Assembly (NCBI GenBank): GCA_959603585.1
Contig: CAUGYD010000002.1
Location: 186,001-250,000 of the forward strand
DNA: 64,000 nt
Source of the DNA: Scatosoma sp900555925
GTDB lineage: Bacteria > Bacillota > Clostridia > Christensenellales > Borkfalkiaceae
Direction of reading: 5' to 3'
Position numbers and translations under genes: made by a program. This document shows, piece by piece, positions 1 through 9,366 of this stretch. The notes beneath the pieces were generated by a model. That model did not search any database, was not told the DNA's origin, and worked only from the letters and a program-made list of their open reading frames with translations. Each line of letters starts with the position of its first letter. The stretch's first letter is position 1.

Positions 1-679
1 AGATTTCCACCTTTCCGCGGAAAGCCCCTGCCGTATTTGCAGTGAACAGTCCCACTCTTCCGTATTCGATAAGTTCGGCGGGATATTGGGTATCTATCCG
101 CAAGACATCGTCTACATATACGCGGAAATATTCCTCGCAGACGGCTACGGTAAATTTATAAAAATCGTCCTTTGACGCAAATTTTGAAGATGTCGCAGGT
201 TTACTGATTGTAAGTCCTTTTACTTCCACGCACGGGTCGGGCATGAAATAGACGCCGTTCCCGCTCGCCATGTGCCTCAAAGACATATCCTTGTTGCCGA
301 AAATAATTCCTTCGAGTCCCGCGGCTCCGATTTTTATTTCCGTCGTGAGTTCAAAATATCGAAGGTAACAATCCTTGAAATAGAGCGCCGCGTAATTCCC
401 CGTAACGTCTTTCCCGCCGACGTCGTTGATTCTCGTCAGCGTGCCCGCCTTTGTGTCCGACAACCAATGTTCCGAGAGAGCCTCATCTTCCCCCTTAGCC
501 GCATTTTCAGCGACATACACGGGCATGAGCCTCTCCGCCATATTTTCGTCGGAAAAATCCAAAACATACGGCGAGGCATCGGAGGAGGGCGCCTCTGCAC
601 CCGTTTCTATCGCGGGCACGGAAAGCAGGCTGAACGCTAAAAGCGCCGCAGCGGATAGCGAAAGAAATTTCTTCATCAT
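1..679 (-). CDS. Secreted protein with beta-sandwich (DUF1080/LamG-like) domain, 3' end outside window
   Basis: This is the N-terminal 226 codons of a gene that runs off the left edge. It starts at 679 with a double Met; GGGAGGGG about ten bases upstream supports that start. Residues 1 to about 25 form a signal peptide (MMKKF, a hydrophobic core, then SVPAIETGAEA) without a lipobox. The rest reads as a concanavalin-like beta-sandwich: alternating strands with the phrases YKFTVAVCEEYFRVYVDDVL and GRVGLFTANTAGAFRGKV, typical of DUF1080/LamG-like sugar-binding or hydrolase-linked domains. It is the last visible gene of the GH78/ABC operon, 18 bases after the binding protein gene, so a role in handling the same extracellular glycan is likely. 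The missing C terminus may hold a catalytic domain. Its function is not known. Confidence 0.75.
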   Translation of the reverse strand, partial: MMKKFLSLSAAALLAFSLLSVPAIETGAEAPSSDASPYVLDFSDENMAERLMPVYVAENAAKGEDEALSEHWLSDTKAGTLTRINDVGGKDVTGNYAALYFKDCYLRYFELTTEIKIGAAGLEGIIFGNKDMSLRHMASGNGVYFMPDPCVEVKGLTISKPATSSKFASKDDFYKFTVAVCEEYFRVYVDDVLRIDTQYPAELIEYGRVGLFTANTAGAFRGKVEI

Positions 680-697
680 CTTGCGGTTTCCCCTCCC

Positions 698-2458
698 TCA
701 TTTTATCCAGCCGTAAGAACGGAATTGCTTTTCTGCCTCTTTGAGGAGCTCCGTTCCTCCGCTCTTTTTCCAGTCCGCGACAAAATCATCGTACATCTTT
801 TGAGCGGCTGCCGCAGTCTTATTTTTGTCGTTGACGTACTTATATTCAAACTCCTGCATTTTCTTCGTCAGCGTCGAAATGACGGAGGAATCAAGTTTCA
901 GAACCGAGCCGTATTGCAAACGGCGCTTATAGCCTGCCGTCGTGGAATCGTGTTCGATAACCTTATTGACGATAGAAGTGACTACGGGCGAGGTAGTCCC
1001 CTGCACTACGCCGTCGTCGGTGGAGCGGAAAAACATTCCCCAATCCCAAGCACCGGGGTATTGCGAGCGATAGGACCGCTCCGTTCCTCCCGCTTCATCG
1101 CCGGTATAGATATACACCTGAGAGGAATTTTCAATCGTCTGGAAATTGAGGCTGTCCTCAATCCCCACCCCCCAACGAAGTGCGTCATAGGCCTTTGAGC
1201 GGTTATAAGTCACCGTACCGTCGGCGTTTTCCGTCTTTGTCATTGCGAGGTCGTCGAGGAATTTAATAATTTTCTGCATTTTTTCCGCATCGTTAGCAGC
1301 CTTTACGGAAACGGTGATAATGGTGCCGAGGAAGCCGTCCGAAGGCTGATAGCCGCCGTAAGGGCTGGCAGGATCCTTGGGAACGGGGTAGGTTTCCCAC
1401 CAATCTTTCGTATCGTAAACCTCGCCCGTTGCGGGGTCTATGATATTGTTTCTCGTATAATAAGCCTGCGTCGTCTCGCTCAGTTCGCCCGTATACCATT
1501 CGATACCGATTTTGCCCGCGGTGGACGTCTTTTGCGAAGCGTTCTGATAATACCAATTCGGTTCAATAAGCTCTTCTTTGATGAGCGTGGAAATAAAATC
1601 GAGCATCTTCTTTTCCGTTCCGTCCGTAATGCCGAAATCCACGTTCCCTTCTTCGTCGAAATAAATTCCCCAAGGAAGTTGACATACAGAGCCATACATC
1701 AAGGGAATCCATGTTCCCAAAACGCCGAAGTCCTTTTGCTCACCCGCGGTCGAGAAGCCGAAACAAGTCAGGTTATTTTGGTCGGAATTTTTGGTAATCT
1801 TGATAAATCGCGCGAAATTGAGAAGGTCGTCGGGCGTATTCGGCTGCCATTCCCCGCCGTCCGTAGCCGTATTTCCCGCAGGATAGTATACTTGGCCGTC
1901 GAGATAATAAGGCTCCGTGGTCGCACGATATTCGTCCGCCCAGTCCTCCCGGATTTTTAAAGACCAAGTCGGAGGGTCGGGCAAAGTCCAAAGCGCCGTC
2001 AGCTTATCCTCTTCCGTAAGCATGAGCCTCGCAATAGACGGTTCTCCAGGGCGGTCGGCGTCCTCCGTATTGATGATTTTGGAAAAATTGGGCATTTTAT
2101 CGAGATACGGCGTCCAGTCGGAAAGGAGCACGCCCTGATTAAAAATGGTACGGAAGGAATCCACGCTATCGAACGCCACAATATCGGGCATATTTTCGGT
2201 ATTGGAAAATTGAAGCTGAGCCGTCGTGGCGAAATCAGTCGCTGCAATCAAAGTGGTATTGAGTCCGTAATTATCTTTTATGTACTGTTTATACGGATCA
2301 TTTTCCGTTGTGGGCGTACCTACCGCGGCGGTCGTCAGAATCGTGATATTATCGGACGACGTAATCCCGCCAACAATATTTCCGTCTCCGCAACCCGTCG
2401 CGGCCAAGGACACTACGGCGGCTATCGTCGTACAAAGTATTTTTTTGAATGTTTTCAT
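698..2458 (-). CDS. Extracellular solute-binding lipoprotein of a CUT1 (LplA-like) ABC importer
   Basis: 586 residues. The N terminus is a lipoprotein signal with lipobox AATGC (Cys23), so the mature protein is tethered to the outer face of the membrane. The size and the stretches NMPDIVAFDSVDSFRTIF, EPYYLDGQVYYPAGN and DALRWGVGIEDS match the large LplA/YtcQ-type oligosaccharide-binding proteins, which are longer than the classical 400-residue MalE type. It lies 33 bases after the YtcP-like permease gene, and the two permeases upstream complete the importer apart from the ATPase. Co-transcription with a GH78-like enzyme suggests a rhamnose-containing oligosaccharide as ligand; this is inferred from neighbours only. 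Confidence 0.9.
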   Translation of the reverse strand: MKTFKKILCTTIAAVVSLAATGCGDGNIVGGITSSDNITILTTAAVGTPTTENDPYKQYIKDNYGLNTTLIAATDFATTAQLQFSNTENMPDIVAFDSVDSFRTIFNQGVLLSDWTPYLDKMPNFSKIINTEDADRPGEPSIARLMLTEEDKLTALWTLPDPPTWSLKIREDWADEYRATTEPYYLDGQVYYPAGNTATDGGEWQPNTPDDLLNFARFIKITKNSDQNNLTCFGFSTAGEQKDFGVLGTWIPLMYGSVCQLPWGIYFDEEGNVDFGITDGTEKKMLDFISTLIKEELIEPNWYYQNASQKTSTAGKIGIEWYTGELSETTQAYYTRNNIIDPATGEVYDTKDWWETYPVPKDPASPYGGYQPSDGFLGTIITVSVKAANDAEKMQKIIKFLDDLAMTKTENADGTVTYNRSKAYDALRWGVGIEDSLNFQTIENSSQVYIYTGDEAGGTERSYRSQYPGAWDWGMFFRSTDDGVVQGTTSPVVTSIVNKVIEHDSTTAGYKRRLQYGSVLKLDSSVISTLTKKMQEFEYKYVNDKNKTAAAAQKMYDDFVADWKKSGGTELLKEAEKQFRSYGWIK

Positions 2459-2491
2459 AATTTTAACTCCTCCGAATTGGAATTTGTTTTT

Positions 2492-3376
2492 TTAACCCTT
2501 GACGGCACCGAGATATACGCCGTCCTTAAAGAATTTCTGGAAAAAGGGATAGATACAGAGTATAGGCAGAAATCCCGTAATCGTCAGCGCCATGCGCAGC
2601 GTTTCCTGCGTCACTCCCCCGCCCGTAATCTCGATGACCGAGGAATCGATTTGAGCGAGATTATTGAAATTGATCATGATGTAATATTGCAAGGTCCAAA
2701 GCGCGGAATGAGCTTGGTCGATGTAAATCATGACGTCGAACCAGTTATTCCAATGCGCGACCATGGTAAAGAGTCCGATAGACGCGACGACGGGCGTAGA
2801 GAGCGGCAGGATAATGGAAGTGAACAGCCGCATTTCCCCGATTCCGTCCACGGTCGCCGCCTCCTGTATCTCCGCCGGGATACCGAGGAAAAACTGCTTG
2901 AAGATGAGGATATTCCAAGCGCTTACGATATTGGGCAAAATGAGCGCCCAAAAATTATTCAGAAGGTTGAGTTCCTTAATGACGAGATAATTGGGAATGA
3001 GTCCGCCCGAAAAGAATATTGTAAAGAGCAAGAGATAGATATACTTATCTTTCCCCGGGAATTTTCCCCGTGAGAGCGCATATCCTACCAGCGCATTGAT
3101 TGAAACGGACGTAAGAGTTCCGACTACCGTCCTCAAAAGGGACATCCAAAGCGCTTTGAGGACATAGCTTCCCACGCCGAAAATTTTCCGATAAGCGAGG
3201 AAAGTGGGCGAGGAGGGAAAGAGCAGGATAAGTCCGTTTTTTTCCGTCCATTCCGCCTCTCCGCAGAGGGAAATACCCAGCGAATAAAGGAGCGGATAGA
3301 GGCAAACGAGCATAAACAAGCTGGCGAGGACAATACATACGATTTCAAAAATTTTATCGTCTTTGCTTCTTATCAT
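2492..3376 (-). CDS. ABC transporter permease, YtcP/LplC-like
   Basis: 294 residues from the Met at 3376. An upstream in-frame Met at 3400 would overlap the previous gene further, while AAAGGAGGGGATAAG sits immediately before 3376. Six membrane segments are visible. The cytoplasmic EAA loop reads EIQEAATVDGIGEMRLFTSIILP (about residues 180-205), the contact point for an ABC ATPase. The protein ends in KFFKDGVYLGAVKG, the usual YtcP-type C terminus. It pairs with the LplB-like permease directly upstream. Confidence 0.92.
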   Translation of the reverse strand: MIRSKDDKIFEIVCIVLASLFMLVCLYPLLYSLGISLCGEAEWTEKNGLILLFPSSPTFLAYRKIFGVGSYVLKALWMSLLRTVVGTLTSVSINALVGYALSRGKFPGKDKYIYLLLFTIFFSGGLIPNYLVIKELNLLNNFWALILPNIVSAWNILIFKQFFLGIPAEIQEAATVDGIGEMRLFTSIILPLSTPVVASIGLFTMVAHWNNWFDVMIYIDQAHSALWTLQYYIMINFNNLAQIDSSVIEITGGGVTQETLRMALTITGFLPILCIYPFFQKFFKDGVYLGAVKG

Positions 3377-3389
3377 CTTATCCCCTCCT

Positions 3390-4859
3390 TTACCATGCAC
3401 CGATTCCGACGAGTTTTTGTGAAAGTTTATGCGCGCCGATGACCATCGCGAAACCGATCACCGCCTGAACGAAGGAAATCGCGCCCGAAAGCCCGTATTT
3501 GAGCTCCTGCAAGCCCTCCCAATACAGCCATGTATCGATAACCAAAGCTTTATTGTTCTGTACCGCGCTGGTGGAGAAAATGAGAATCTGTTCTCCCCCT
3601 GCGCCTTTGAGAAGATTGCCCACCGCCATGACGACCTGATAGACCAGAATTGGCACCATTCCGGGGAGTGTGATATGCCACATTTTGCGCATGACTCCCG
3701 CTCCGTCTATGGAAGCCGCTTCATACAGAGATTTATCGATTCCCATCAGACTGGCCATGAACAAAATAGACCCCCAGCCCGCTTCTTTCCAGATGGAAGA
3801 AAAAATCATATTCGTATAGAACAATTCGGGCTTTGAGAGAAAATCTATCGGCTCGCCGTGAAACAGATTCACTATGATATTATTGACGACGCCGTTCGGC
3901 GTGAGGAAGGCGGATACGATCGCATAGATGACTACCCAACTGAAAAAATGCGGAATATAGACAATCGTCTGCACCACGGAGCGGTATCTCTTGGAGGTGA
4001 TATGATAGAACACCAGCGCGAAAAATACCGCGGGAATGATACCCGCCAGCAACCTTAAAAAACTAAGATAAATCGTTTGCCAGATGACCATTCTCATGTC
4101 GGGATTGGACACTATGTAACGGAAGTTTTCCAATCCTATCCACTCGCTGCCCCAAACTCCGTCTTTCAAAAGATAATTTTTGAATGCCAAAATTGTCTGT
4201 AAAATGCTGGGATATACGTTGAATATAAGTATCAGCAACGTGGGAATCACGAGAATCAAATAGAAAGGAAAAAATCTTTTGACCGCGGGAATCTGCGTAA
4301 GCCGACAACCATACTGAACCCCGCCCGCGAGTAAAAACAAGAAGGCAGTGAGAAGAAACAACGGCCGAATTTCATATAATTTATAAAAGGGAAGCCTTTC
4401 CCCCGTCCCCGACGTGGCGCCGATAAAATCGCACGTGAGACAAAGGACGTAAAATAAGACGAGAAACGCGGCAAATCCCATTTGCGCGATACCGAGAACG
4501 GGGAGGTCACGCTTTTTTACAAATCCTTCTACGGCTCCCCATACGGCGAAACCGACAGGCGCGGCCACGCAGACCAATCCGACGGCAACGGCATACCATG
4601 GCACGGTAATATAAACGACGTTTCCGTAATTGACATATCCGAGCTTGCAGCCGTAAAACAAACTTAAAATGGCATTTCCGCCCGTCAAAGGGACGGACAT
4701 TGTCTCGTCGGAATAAGTGATATAGCCGCTGAACAGAAAAACCGCCGCAACAAAAAGCATGAGTCCGAGCTGAATAATCGTCTTGACTATCAGACTGTTT
4801 TCCGCTTCCTTCCGCCCCTTTTCCCTTTGCAGCTTCGTCATTGATTTTTCCGCGGTCAT
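3390..4859 (-). CDS. ABC transporter permease, LplB-like, with an N-terminal four-helix membrane extension
   Basis: 489 residues. The C-terminal ~290 residues are an ordinary LplB/MetI permease: an entry at PFYLILVIPTLLILIFNVYPS, a WIGLENFRYI signature and an EAA loop SLYEAASIDGAGVMRKMWHITLP. The first ~195 residues are extra. They hold about four hydrophobic helices (around residues 24-46, 84-108, 119-142 and 163-180) separated by short loops, with a charged start. LplB proteins are usually about 300-330 residues, so this one carries roughly 170 additional residues. There is no internal Met with a good ribosome site that would give a normal-length protein, and the ATGA overlap with the araC stop supports the long start. 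The role of the extension is unknown. Confidence 0.88.
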   Translation of the reverse strand: MTAEKSMTKLQREKGRKEAENSLIVKTIIQLGLMLFVAAVFLFSGYITYSDETMSVPLTGGNAILSLFYGCKLGYVNYGNVVYITVPWYAVAVGLVCVAAPVGFAVWGAVEGFVKKRDLPVLGIAQMGFAAFLVLFYVLCLTCDFIGATSGTGERLPFYKLYEIRPLFLLTAFLFLLAGGVQYGCRLTQIPAVKRFFPFYLILVIPTLLILIFNVYPSILQTILAFKNYLLKDGVWGSEWIGLENFRYIVSNPDMRMVIWQTIYLSFLRLLAGIIPAVFFALVFYHITSKRYRSVVQTIVYIPHFFSWVVIYAIVSAFLTPNGVVNNIIVNLFHGEPIDFLSKPELFYTNMIFSSIWKEAGWGSILFMASLMGIDKSLYEAASIDGAGVMRKMWHITLPGMVPILVYQVVMAVGNLLKGAGGEQILIFSTSAVQNNKALVIDTWLYWEGLQELKYGLSGAISFVQAVIGFAMVIGAHKLSQKLVGIGAW

Positions 4860-5686
4860 CGCGTTCTTCCTCCTTGCGATTGCTTGTATTGAATGGGCGT
4901 CATCCCGACGATTTCCTTAAACTTCATATAGAAATATTTGATGTCGTTAAATCCCACCATTTCGGATACCACCGCTACCGAATAATCGGTATTGATGAGA
5001 TATTTACAGCTTTGCTCTATCCTGTATTTGATAAGATATTCCTTGATAGAGGTATCCCTTTCCTTTCTGAACAGTCTCTGAATATATGCCTTACAAACTC
5101 CGCACGCCGAAGCCACGTCATCTACGTCTATTTGACTGTCGTAATGCGAATGAATGAATTTCATTGCGGTATCGATGTAATCCACGTTTTGTTTCTGCGT
5201 ACTTCCGTCCCGTTCAGTCTTCCTCCGCTTGGTCGGCGTGAGCCTGAAAATCTCGCTCATGAGCACCTGCGTCAAGGCGTGCGTCATCTCCCCGTAAAGC
5301 CATTTTTTTTCCGAATATTCCGCGCGGATTCGTTCAATCAACGCTTCTCCGTTCGGGATATCCTTTACATGATAGACGTGTTCAGGCTTCAAAAGATAGT
5401 AGTTAAAACGATAAAATTCATAGGGGAAAATGATATTCAGAATAGTAAATTCATCGGCGTTTCCCAGCGGAATAATCGAATGTACCACGCTCTTGTCGGC
5501 AATGACGAAAAGATTCCCCTTTTCGATTTTTACGTGTTTATCTCCGATGATGTGTTCTCCGTGGCCGCTTTTGACATAGACCGTTTCGACAAACTCGTGC
5601 GAGTGGGGTACGATAGATCCTACTCCGCCGCTCTCCACTACGGCCACGTTGACTTTTGAATCGAACATTTTCAAACTGAACGACAT
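4856..5686 (-). CDS. AraC-family transcriptional regulator
   Basis: 276 residues. The N-terminal half is a cupin-type sensor: PHSHEFVETVYVKSGHGEHII holds the HxH and Glu of the jelly roll, followed by KIEKGNLFVI. The C-terminal ~100 residues carry the two AraC helix-turn-helix motifs: IDVDDVASACGVCKAYIQRLF and YSVAVVSEMVGFNDIKYFYMKFKE, ending in GMTPIQYK. It sits inside the operon between the GH78 gene (3 bases upstream) and the permease gene (4-base overlap), so it probably senses the imported or released sugar and activates its own operon from the promoter at 9134-9162. Confidence 0.9.
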   Translation of the reverse strand: MSFSLKMFDSKVNVAVVESGGVGSIVPHSHEFVETVYVKSGHGEHIIGDKHVKIEKGNLFVIADKSVVHSIIPLGNADEFTILNIIFPYEFYRFNYYLLKPEHVYHVKDIPNGEALIERIRAEYSEKKWLYGEMTHALTQVLMSEIFRLTPTKRRKTERDGSTQKQNVDYIDTAMKFIHSHYDSQIDVDDVASACGVCKAYIQRLFRKERDTSIKEYLIKYRIEQSCKYLINTDYSVAVVSEMVGFNDIKYFYMKFKEIVGMTPIQYKQSQGGRTR

Positions 5687-5689
5687 AAT

Positions 5690-7669
5690 TTATTCCTTTT
5701 CAAAGATGTACTTCCTCCCGCTTTCGATCTCGATACTCCCTTTCGGAAAACCGCTGTTCTTCTCAAATTCAAGCGTTCCGTGGCAGCCTTCCGCAAAGGC
5801 GGAAAATTTCTTGCCGTCATAACCGAGCGTCAGCAATCCTCCCGCAGTCGGGCAGATGAAACGGAAAGGCGGCAGCACGCCGAGCTTGGGACGGCACTTA
5901 AAGCTATTTTTTTCCGGTTGTATTCCGATTATATATGCGGCGATGAGATATACGGGCGAAGCTCCCCAAGCGTGACAGAGACTTTTGCCGTATTTCCGTC
6001 CGTACATGGCATACTTTTCAAGTCCCTTCTCCGTGGGATCGAAGGTTTCCCAAAAGGTCGTAGCGCCGCTGTCGAGCATACCGCCCCAATAACTGCGAAT
6101 TTCGTCCATTATTTCATCGAACCGACCGTATTCCGCCATAGTCTTTAATTCGTAAAACTTCATATACGGCGTCGTTATCTGTTGGATTTTAGGATTTCCG
6201 AGAACATTTTTCCAAATATCCTCCCGCATCTTTTCATCGGCAAATCCGTAGAGTACGGCGAACATATTTGCGTATCTCGTCACCTCGCCCGTGAGCCGCC
6301 CGTCGATTTTCCCGTGTAAAAATTTCCCGTCACGCCAAAAAGTCTCCACTGTTTTTTTCCAAAGTCTTTCGGACTGGACGAGATACGCCGTCCCGTCCTT
6401 CCCGCATACTTCACAGAGCTCAGAATATCCTTTCAACGCCGCCGAATAAAGAATCTGTTCAAAGGAGGTGATTCCTCGGTTATCCATGGGCGCCCAATCG
6501 ATAAACATCCAATCGTCGGGATGGTAATAAAGAAATCCGTCCTCGTTCGTTCTCCCTTTGAGAAAGGACATATATTTTTCTGCCCAAGGAAGCATTTCTT
6601 CGATAAATTTCCCGTCACCCGTATATCGGTAATAATCGCAGAGCGATAAAATCCAATACATAGTGTAGTCGGTAATATGATTGATATGCGCGTCGACGGG
6701 CTCCTTTCCTTTCAGCGCTCGAAGGGAACGTTTGACGACCTCTGTATCGTGATAGGAATAATAATTTACGAGTGCGCTTTGGTAAACGTCTCCGCACCAT
6801 GCCCACCTGTCACGCTTGACTCCGTCAAGAATAAATTCTTTTTTACAGAGCCCGAACGTATAAAGCGCCGTATCAAAAATCCGTTTCAGGCGTTCGTCCC
6901 CGCACTCGAACGAACAGAGAGGTTCGTCGGGCGCCTCTTCCAATGCGGTCAGTTCCCCGTAAGGCGTTCGGGAGACAACGTATACGTAACGGAAAGCCTT
7001 CGTAAATTCCGTTTCCGCAGTTCCTTTCAAGGGCGAAAGAAAATCCGTCTGCTCACAATTTTCTTTGTCCAGAGCCTCTTCCCGCGATTCTCCGTAATAA
7101 CAGGCTATGGGGGAAAAAGCACGCTCAAAACGGAGTCCCGCCGTTATTTCGCGCCCGAAATCGTACAATATACCGTCGGGGAGGATTTCCTTTGTCAGAT
7201 ACGGGGTTTCCCGAGTGGCGAGCCGATAGGAATTGGGACTTTGTTCCGGGGAGTCGAAATTCCAGCACGCGGCAGGATAAAAGACATTATCCTGACAGGT
7301 GACGGTAAACGTATCGCCGCCCGATTTCAGATATTTGCCGTCCACATAGACGCAGGGCAGCGCCGCCACATTGTTGACGAGTATCTGCATTTCATATTCC
7401 CCCGACTCCAAATCCACGTATCCCTTGAAATCGCGGATATAGCCGAGCTTATCAACGAAAATATTAAAGCTCCCGTCCGCCTTTATGTCGATTCTGTCCC
7501 TTTCGGGAAGATTGAATTTCGCATAGAACTTGACGGTTACAAAATGGCTGTCCATACGCCAAAAAGGCGTAATCAGTACGTCCCGTTCGTATCTTCTCGC
7601 CATGCACTTATTGAAAAGCGCCGCTTCGAAATCCCCCGGGTACCAAATCCAAGTTGCTCGTGTTCTCAT
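5690..7669 (-). CDS. GH78-like alpha-L-rhamnosidase, cytoplasmic
   Basis: 659 residues, no signal peptide. The (alpha/alpha)6 barrel signature of GH78 is clear: DGVKRDRWAWCGD at 282-294 (with the general-acid-region Asp282 and Asp287), ATTFWETF with Glu541 as the candidate catalytic base, and SLCHAWGASP with His566. N-terminal ~230 residues form beta-sandwich domains and the C-terminal ~80 residues the usual closing beta domain. It would remove terminal alpha-L-rhamnose from imported oligosaccharides. At 659 residues it is shorter than the typical 850-1000 residues, having lost some accessory domains. It overlaps the Gfo/Idh gene by ATGA. A related GH78-fold enzyme with another specificity cannot be excluded. 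Confidence 0.85.
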   Translation of the reverse strand: MRTRATWIWYPGDFEAALFNKCMARRYERDVLITPFWRMDSHFVTVKFYAKFNLPERDRIDIKADGSFNIFVDKLGYIRDFKGYVDLESGEYEMQILVNNVAALPCVYVDGKYLKSGGDTFTVTCQDNVFYPAACWNFDSPEQSPNSYRLATRETPYLTKEILPDGILYDFGREITAGLRFERAFSPIACYYGESREEALDKENCEQTDFLSPLKGTAETEFTKAFRYVYVVSRTPYGELTALEEAPDEPLCSFECGDERLKRIFDTALYTFGLCKKEFILDGVKRDRWAWCGDVYQSALVNYYSYHDTEVVKRSLRALKGKEPVDAHINHITDYTMYWILSLCDYYRYTGDGKFIEEMLPWAEKYMSFLKGRTNEDGFLYYHPDDWMFIDWAPMDNRGITSFEQILYSAALKGYSELCEVCGKDGTAYLVQSERLWKKTVETFWRDGKFLHGKIDGRLTGEVTRYANMFAVLYGFADEKMREDIWKNVLGNPKIQQITTPYMKFYELKTMAEYGRFDEIMDEIRSYWGGMLDSGATTFWETFDPTEKGLEKYAMYGRKYGKSLCHAWGASPVYLIAAYIIGIQPEKNSFKCRPKLGVLPPFRFICPTAGGLLTLGYDGKKFSAFAEGCHGTLEFEKNSGFPKGSIEIESGRKYIFEKE

Positions 7670-8949
7670 ATCGATTCTATCTTAACGCTCACTCCGCCGT
7701 TATCGAGCGATTCGTCCGCCGCGTATACGATTAAATGTCCGTTTATGGAATCCTCTATCACCGTCGAGGAAATCGAGCGGGGAAGGCCCAGCTCCATATT
7801 GACGAAATCGTTGACGATACGGCTGTCTCCGCCGCTGTGACCGTCGCCCGCGACGACATTCGTAATTTCTTCTTCCCGTTCAAAATACAGGCAATTTTGG
7901 GGATTATAGGTACGCACCTTAAATTTATTGTCCTCCAAAAAGCCTTGAATTTCCCCCTTCGTTCCGATAATGTGAATATTTCTTCCCGGGCGGGCGACGC
8001 CGGACACCATGCTGTGCGTCGCAACCGAGCCGTCGGCAAATTCCACGATGACCGCCTGTCTGTCCACGATATCCGCATCCGTTTTGAAAATACATCTCCC
8101 TTGCGGATTATCCGTCTCCAAGGAGCGTTTTTTCTCCTCATAAGTCAAGTCTTCGTATTTTTTGTTCAGGCAGGTGAACGTATACTGATTGAAATACTCA
8201 TTGTCCAAAAGCAGTTTTTTGCAGGAATACGGACATTCTTTTTCCGCCTTACAGTCTATAAGACACCTCGTCCCCGCACCCGAAGGAGCATTTTCGGGAA
8301 TAAAATAGTGTCTGCCGCCGTAGCTCGCTGCCTTGACGGGCGCCGTACCGCTGTTGAACCAACACAAAAGATCCATATCGTGACAGCACTTCGCAAGGAG
8401 CATAGAGGAACCGCACTTTTCTCGATTATTCCATTTTCCTCGGATATAAGAAGCGCTGGCATGCGCCACGCCTACCATTTCGTTGGATTCTATCTCCACG
8501 ATTTTCCCGATTTCTCCGCTCAGAACGATTTCCTTGATTTTTAAGTAAAACGGAGTATAGCGGAGCACGTGACAAACCATCAACTTGCAGCCGTATCTGT
8601 CCGCGATGCTTTTCAGCATAAGGAGATCTTTTTTATTGTTGGTAACGGGTTTTTCAAGCAACATGTCATAGCCGAGTTTCAAAAAAGGCAACGCGGTTTC
8701 GATATGTAGTTCGTCCATCGTGGTATTGATGACCGCATCGGCGATCTTTCCCCGATTTACGCAATCTGTCACACTTTCAAACAGCATTTCTTCCGATAAA
8801 GAAAAACGTTCCTTGGCAAGCTGACGACGAAAAGGATTTGGATCTACCACGGCCTGCACCTTCAATCTGTCGGGGTGATCGATCGCATATTTCGTATACG
8901 CGCCGCCCCTGTCTCCGAAACCGACTACAACTACTTTTACGATTTTCAT
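7666..8949 (-). CDS. Gfo/Idh/MocA family NAD(P)-dependent oxidoreductase
   Basis: 427 residues from the Met at 8949; a longer reading from 8964 is less likely because GGGAG lies eight bases before 8949. A Rossmann domain opens with VVVVGFGDRGGAYTKYA and continues to LLEKPVTNN, the EKP motif of the family. A cysteine-rich stretch (CLIDCKAEKECPYSCKKLL, about residues 190-210) is typical of a Clostridia-type subgroup of unknown substrate. It is the first gene of the GH78 operon. Many such enzymes act on glycosides by transient oxidation, so a role in oligosaccharide processing is possible but unproven. Confidence 0.85.
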   Translation of the reverse strand: MKIVKVVVVGFGDRGGAYTKYAIDHPDRLKVQAVVDPNPFRRQLAKERFSLSEEMLFESVTDCVNRGKIADAVINTTMDELHIETALPFLKLGYDMLLEKPVTNNKKDLLMLKSIADRYGCKLMVCHVLRYTPFYLKIKEIVLSGEIGKIVEIESNEMVGVAHASASYIRGKWNNREKCGSSMLLAKCCHDMDLLCWFNSGTAPVKAASYGGRHYFIPENAPSGAGTRCLIDCKAEKECPYSCKKLLLDNEYFNQYTFTCLNKKYEDLTYEEKKRSLETDNPQGRCIFKTDADIVDRQAVIVEFADGSVATHSMVSGVARPGRNIHIIGTKGEIQGFLEDNKFKVRTYNPQNCLYFEREEEITNVVAGDGHSGGDSRIVNDFVNMELGLPRSISSTVIEDSINGHLIVYAADESLDNGGVSVKIESI

Positions 8950-9020
8950 GTTAAAATCTCCCATATAAGTCTTTTCATTTTTGCGCTTTTATCCAATACA
9001 TTTCCGAAAGGAATTGTCCT

Positions 9021-9053
9021 CTCTTTACCTTTGTTTTTCAAGCAGGTAAAGAG
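9021..9053 (-). promoter_or_regulatory. Inverted repeat in the leader of the GH78/ABC operon
   Basis: CTCTTTACCT at 9021-9030 and AGGTAAAGAG at 9044-9053 form perfect 10-base arms around a 13-base loop. It lies about 75 bases after the inferred start of transcription. It could be an RNA stem-loop or a regulator-binding site (AraC or catabolite); the sequence does not decide. Confidence 0.5.
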
Positions 9054-9133
9054 CAAATTTTTCAGAAATTGCAGCCTTTTTTGTACTTCTATTTTCAAAT
9101 CTCGGCTTATTTTTTCCTTTTTTCGATGATTCT

Positions 9134-9162
9134 ATTATAAAATATATTTCCCGCCAATACAA
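9134..9162 (-). promoter_or_regulatory. Sigma-A promoter of the GH78/ABC operon
   Basis: On the minus strand TTGTAT (9162-9157), a 17-base spacer and TATAAT (9139-9134). Transcription would start near 9127, leaving a leader of about 180 bases before the first gene at 8949. Confidence 0.7.
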
Positions 9163-9284
9163 TGGAGAAATGCGCAACTCTTTCTTAAAAAATTTTCCTC
9201 TTTTTCCCATGGATTTTTCAGCATTGTCCCGCTCTTTATCTCGACAAAATTTTCGGATATTTTTCACTTTTTTCTCAAAAACAT
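9163..9284. other. AT-rich intergenic stretch, nothing recognised
   Basis: Part of the 417-base gap between the GH78 operon and the lipoprotein gene. The gap also contains the leader stem-loop, the promoter and the terminator listed separately. In this stretch I see only runs of T and A, with no supported ORF, RNA or repeat. Confidence 0.6.
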
Positions 9285-9324
9285 GCAGAATGGGAGGTCT
9301 TCTTCCGAAGATCTCCCATTCTGC
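9285..9324 (-). terminator. Terminator of the lipoprotein gene
   Basis: An 18-base stem with one G-T wobble: GCAGAATGGGAG...CTCCCATTCTGC, closed by a TTCC loop, followed on the minus strand by ATGTTTTTG. It lies 42 bases beyond the stop of the lipoprotein gene. Confidence 0.8.
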
Positions 9325-9366
9325 AAAAAATGAAATTTTTTCTATTTTACGGCAATCGAGAGCATA

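Noticed and set aside
6677..7840. 387-codon plus-strand frame
   Set aside because: Antisense to the GH78 gene and the end of the Gfo/Idh gene; no domain.
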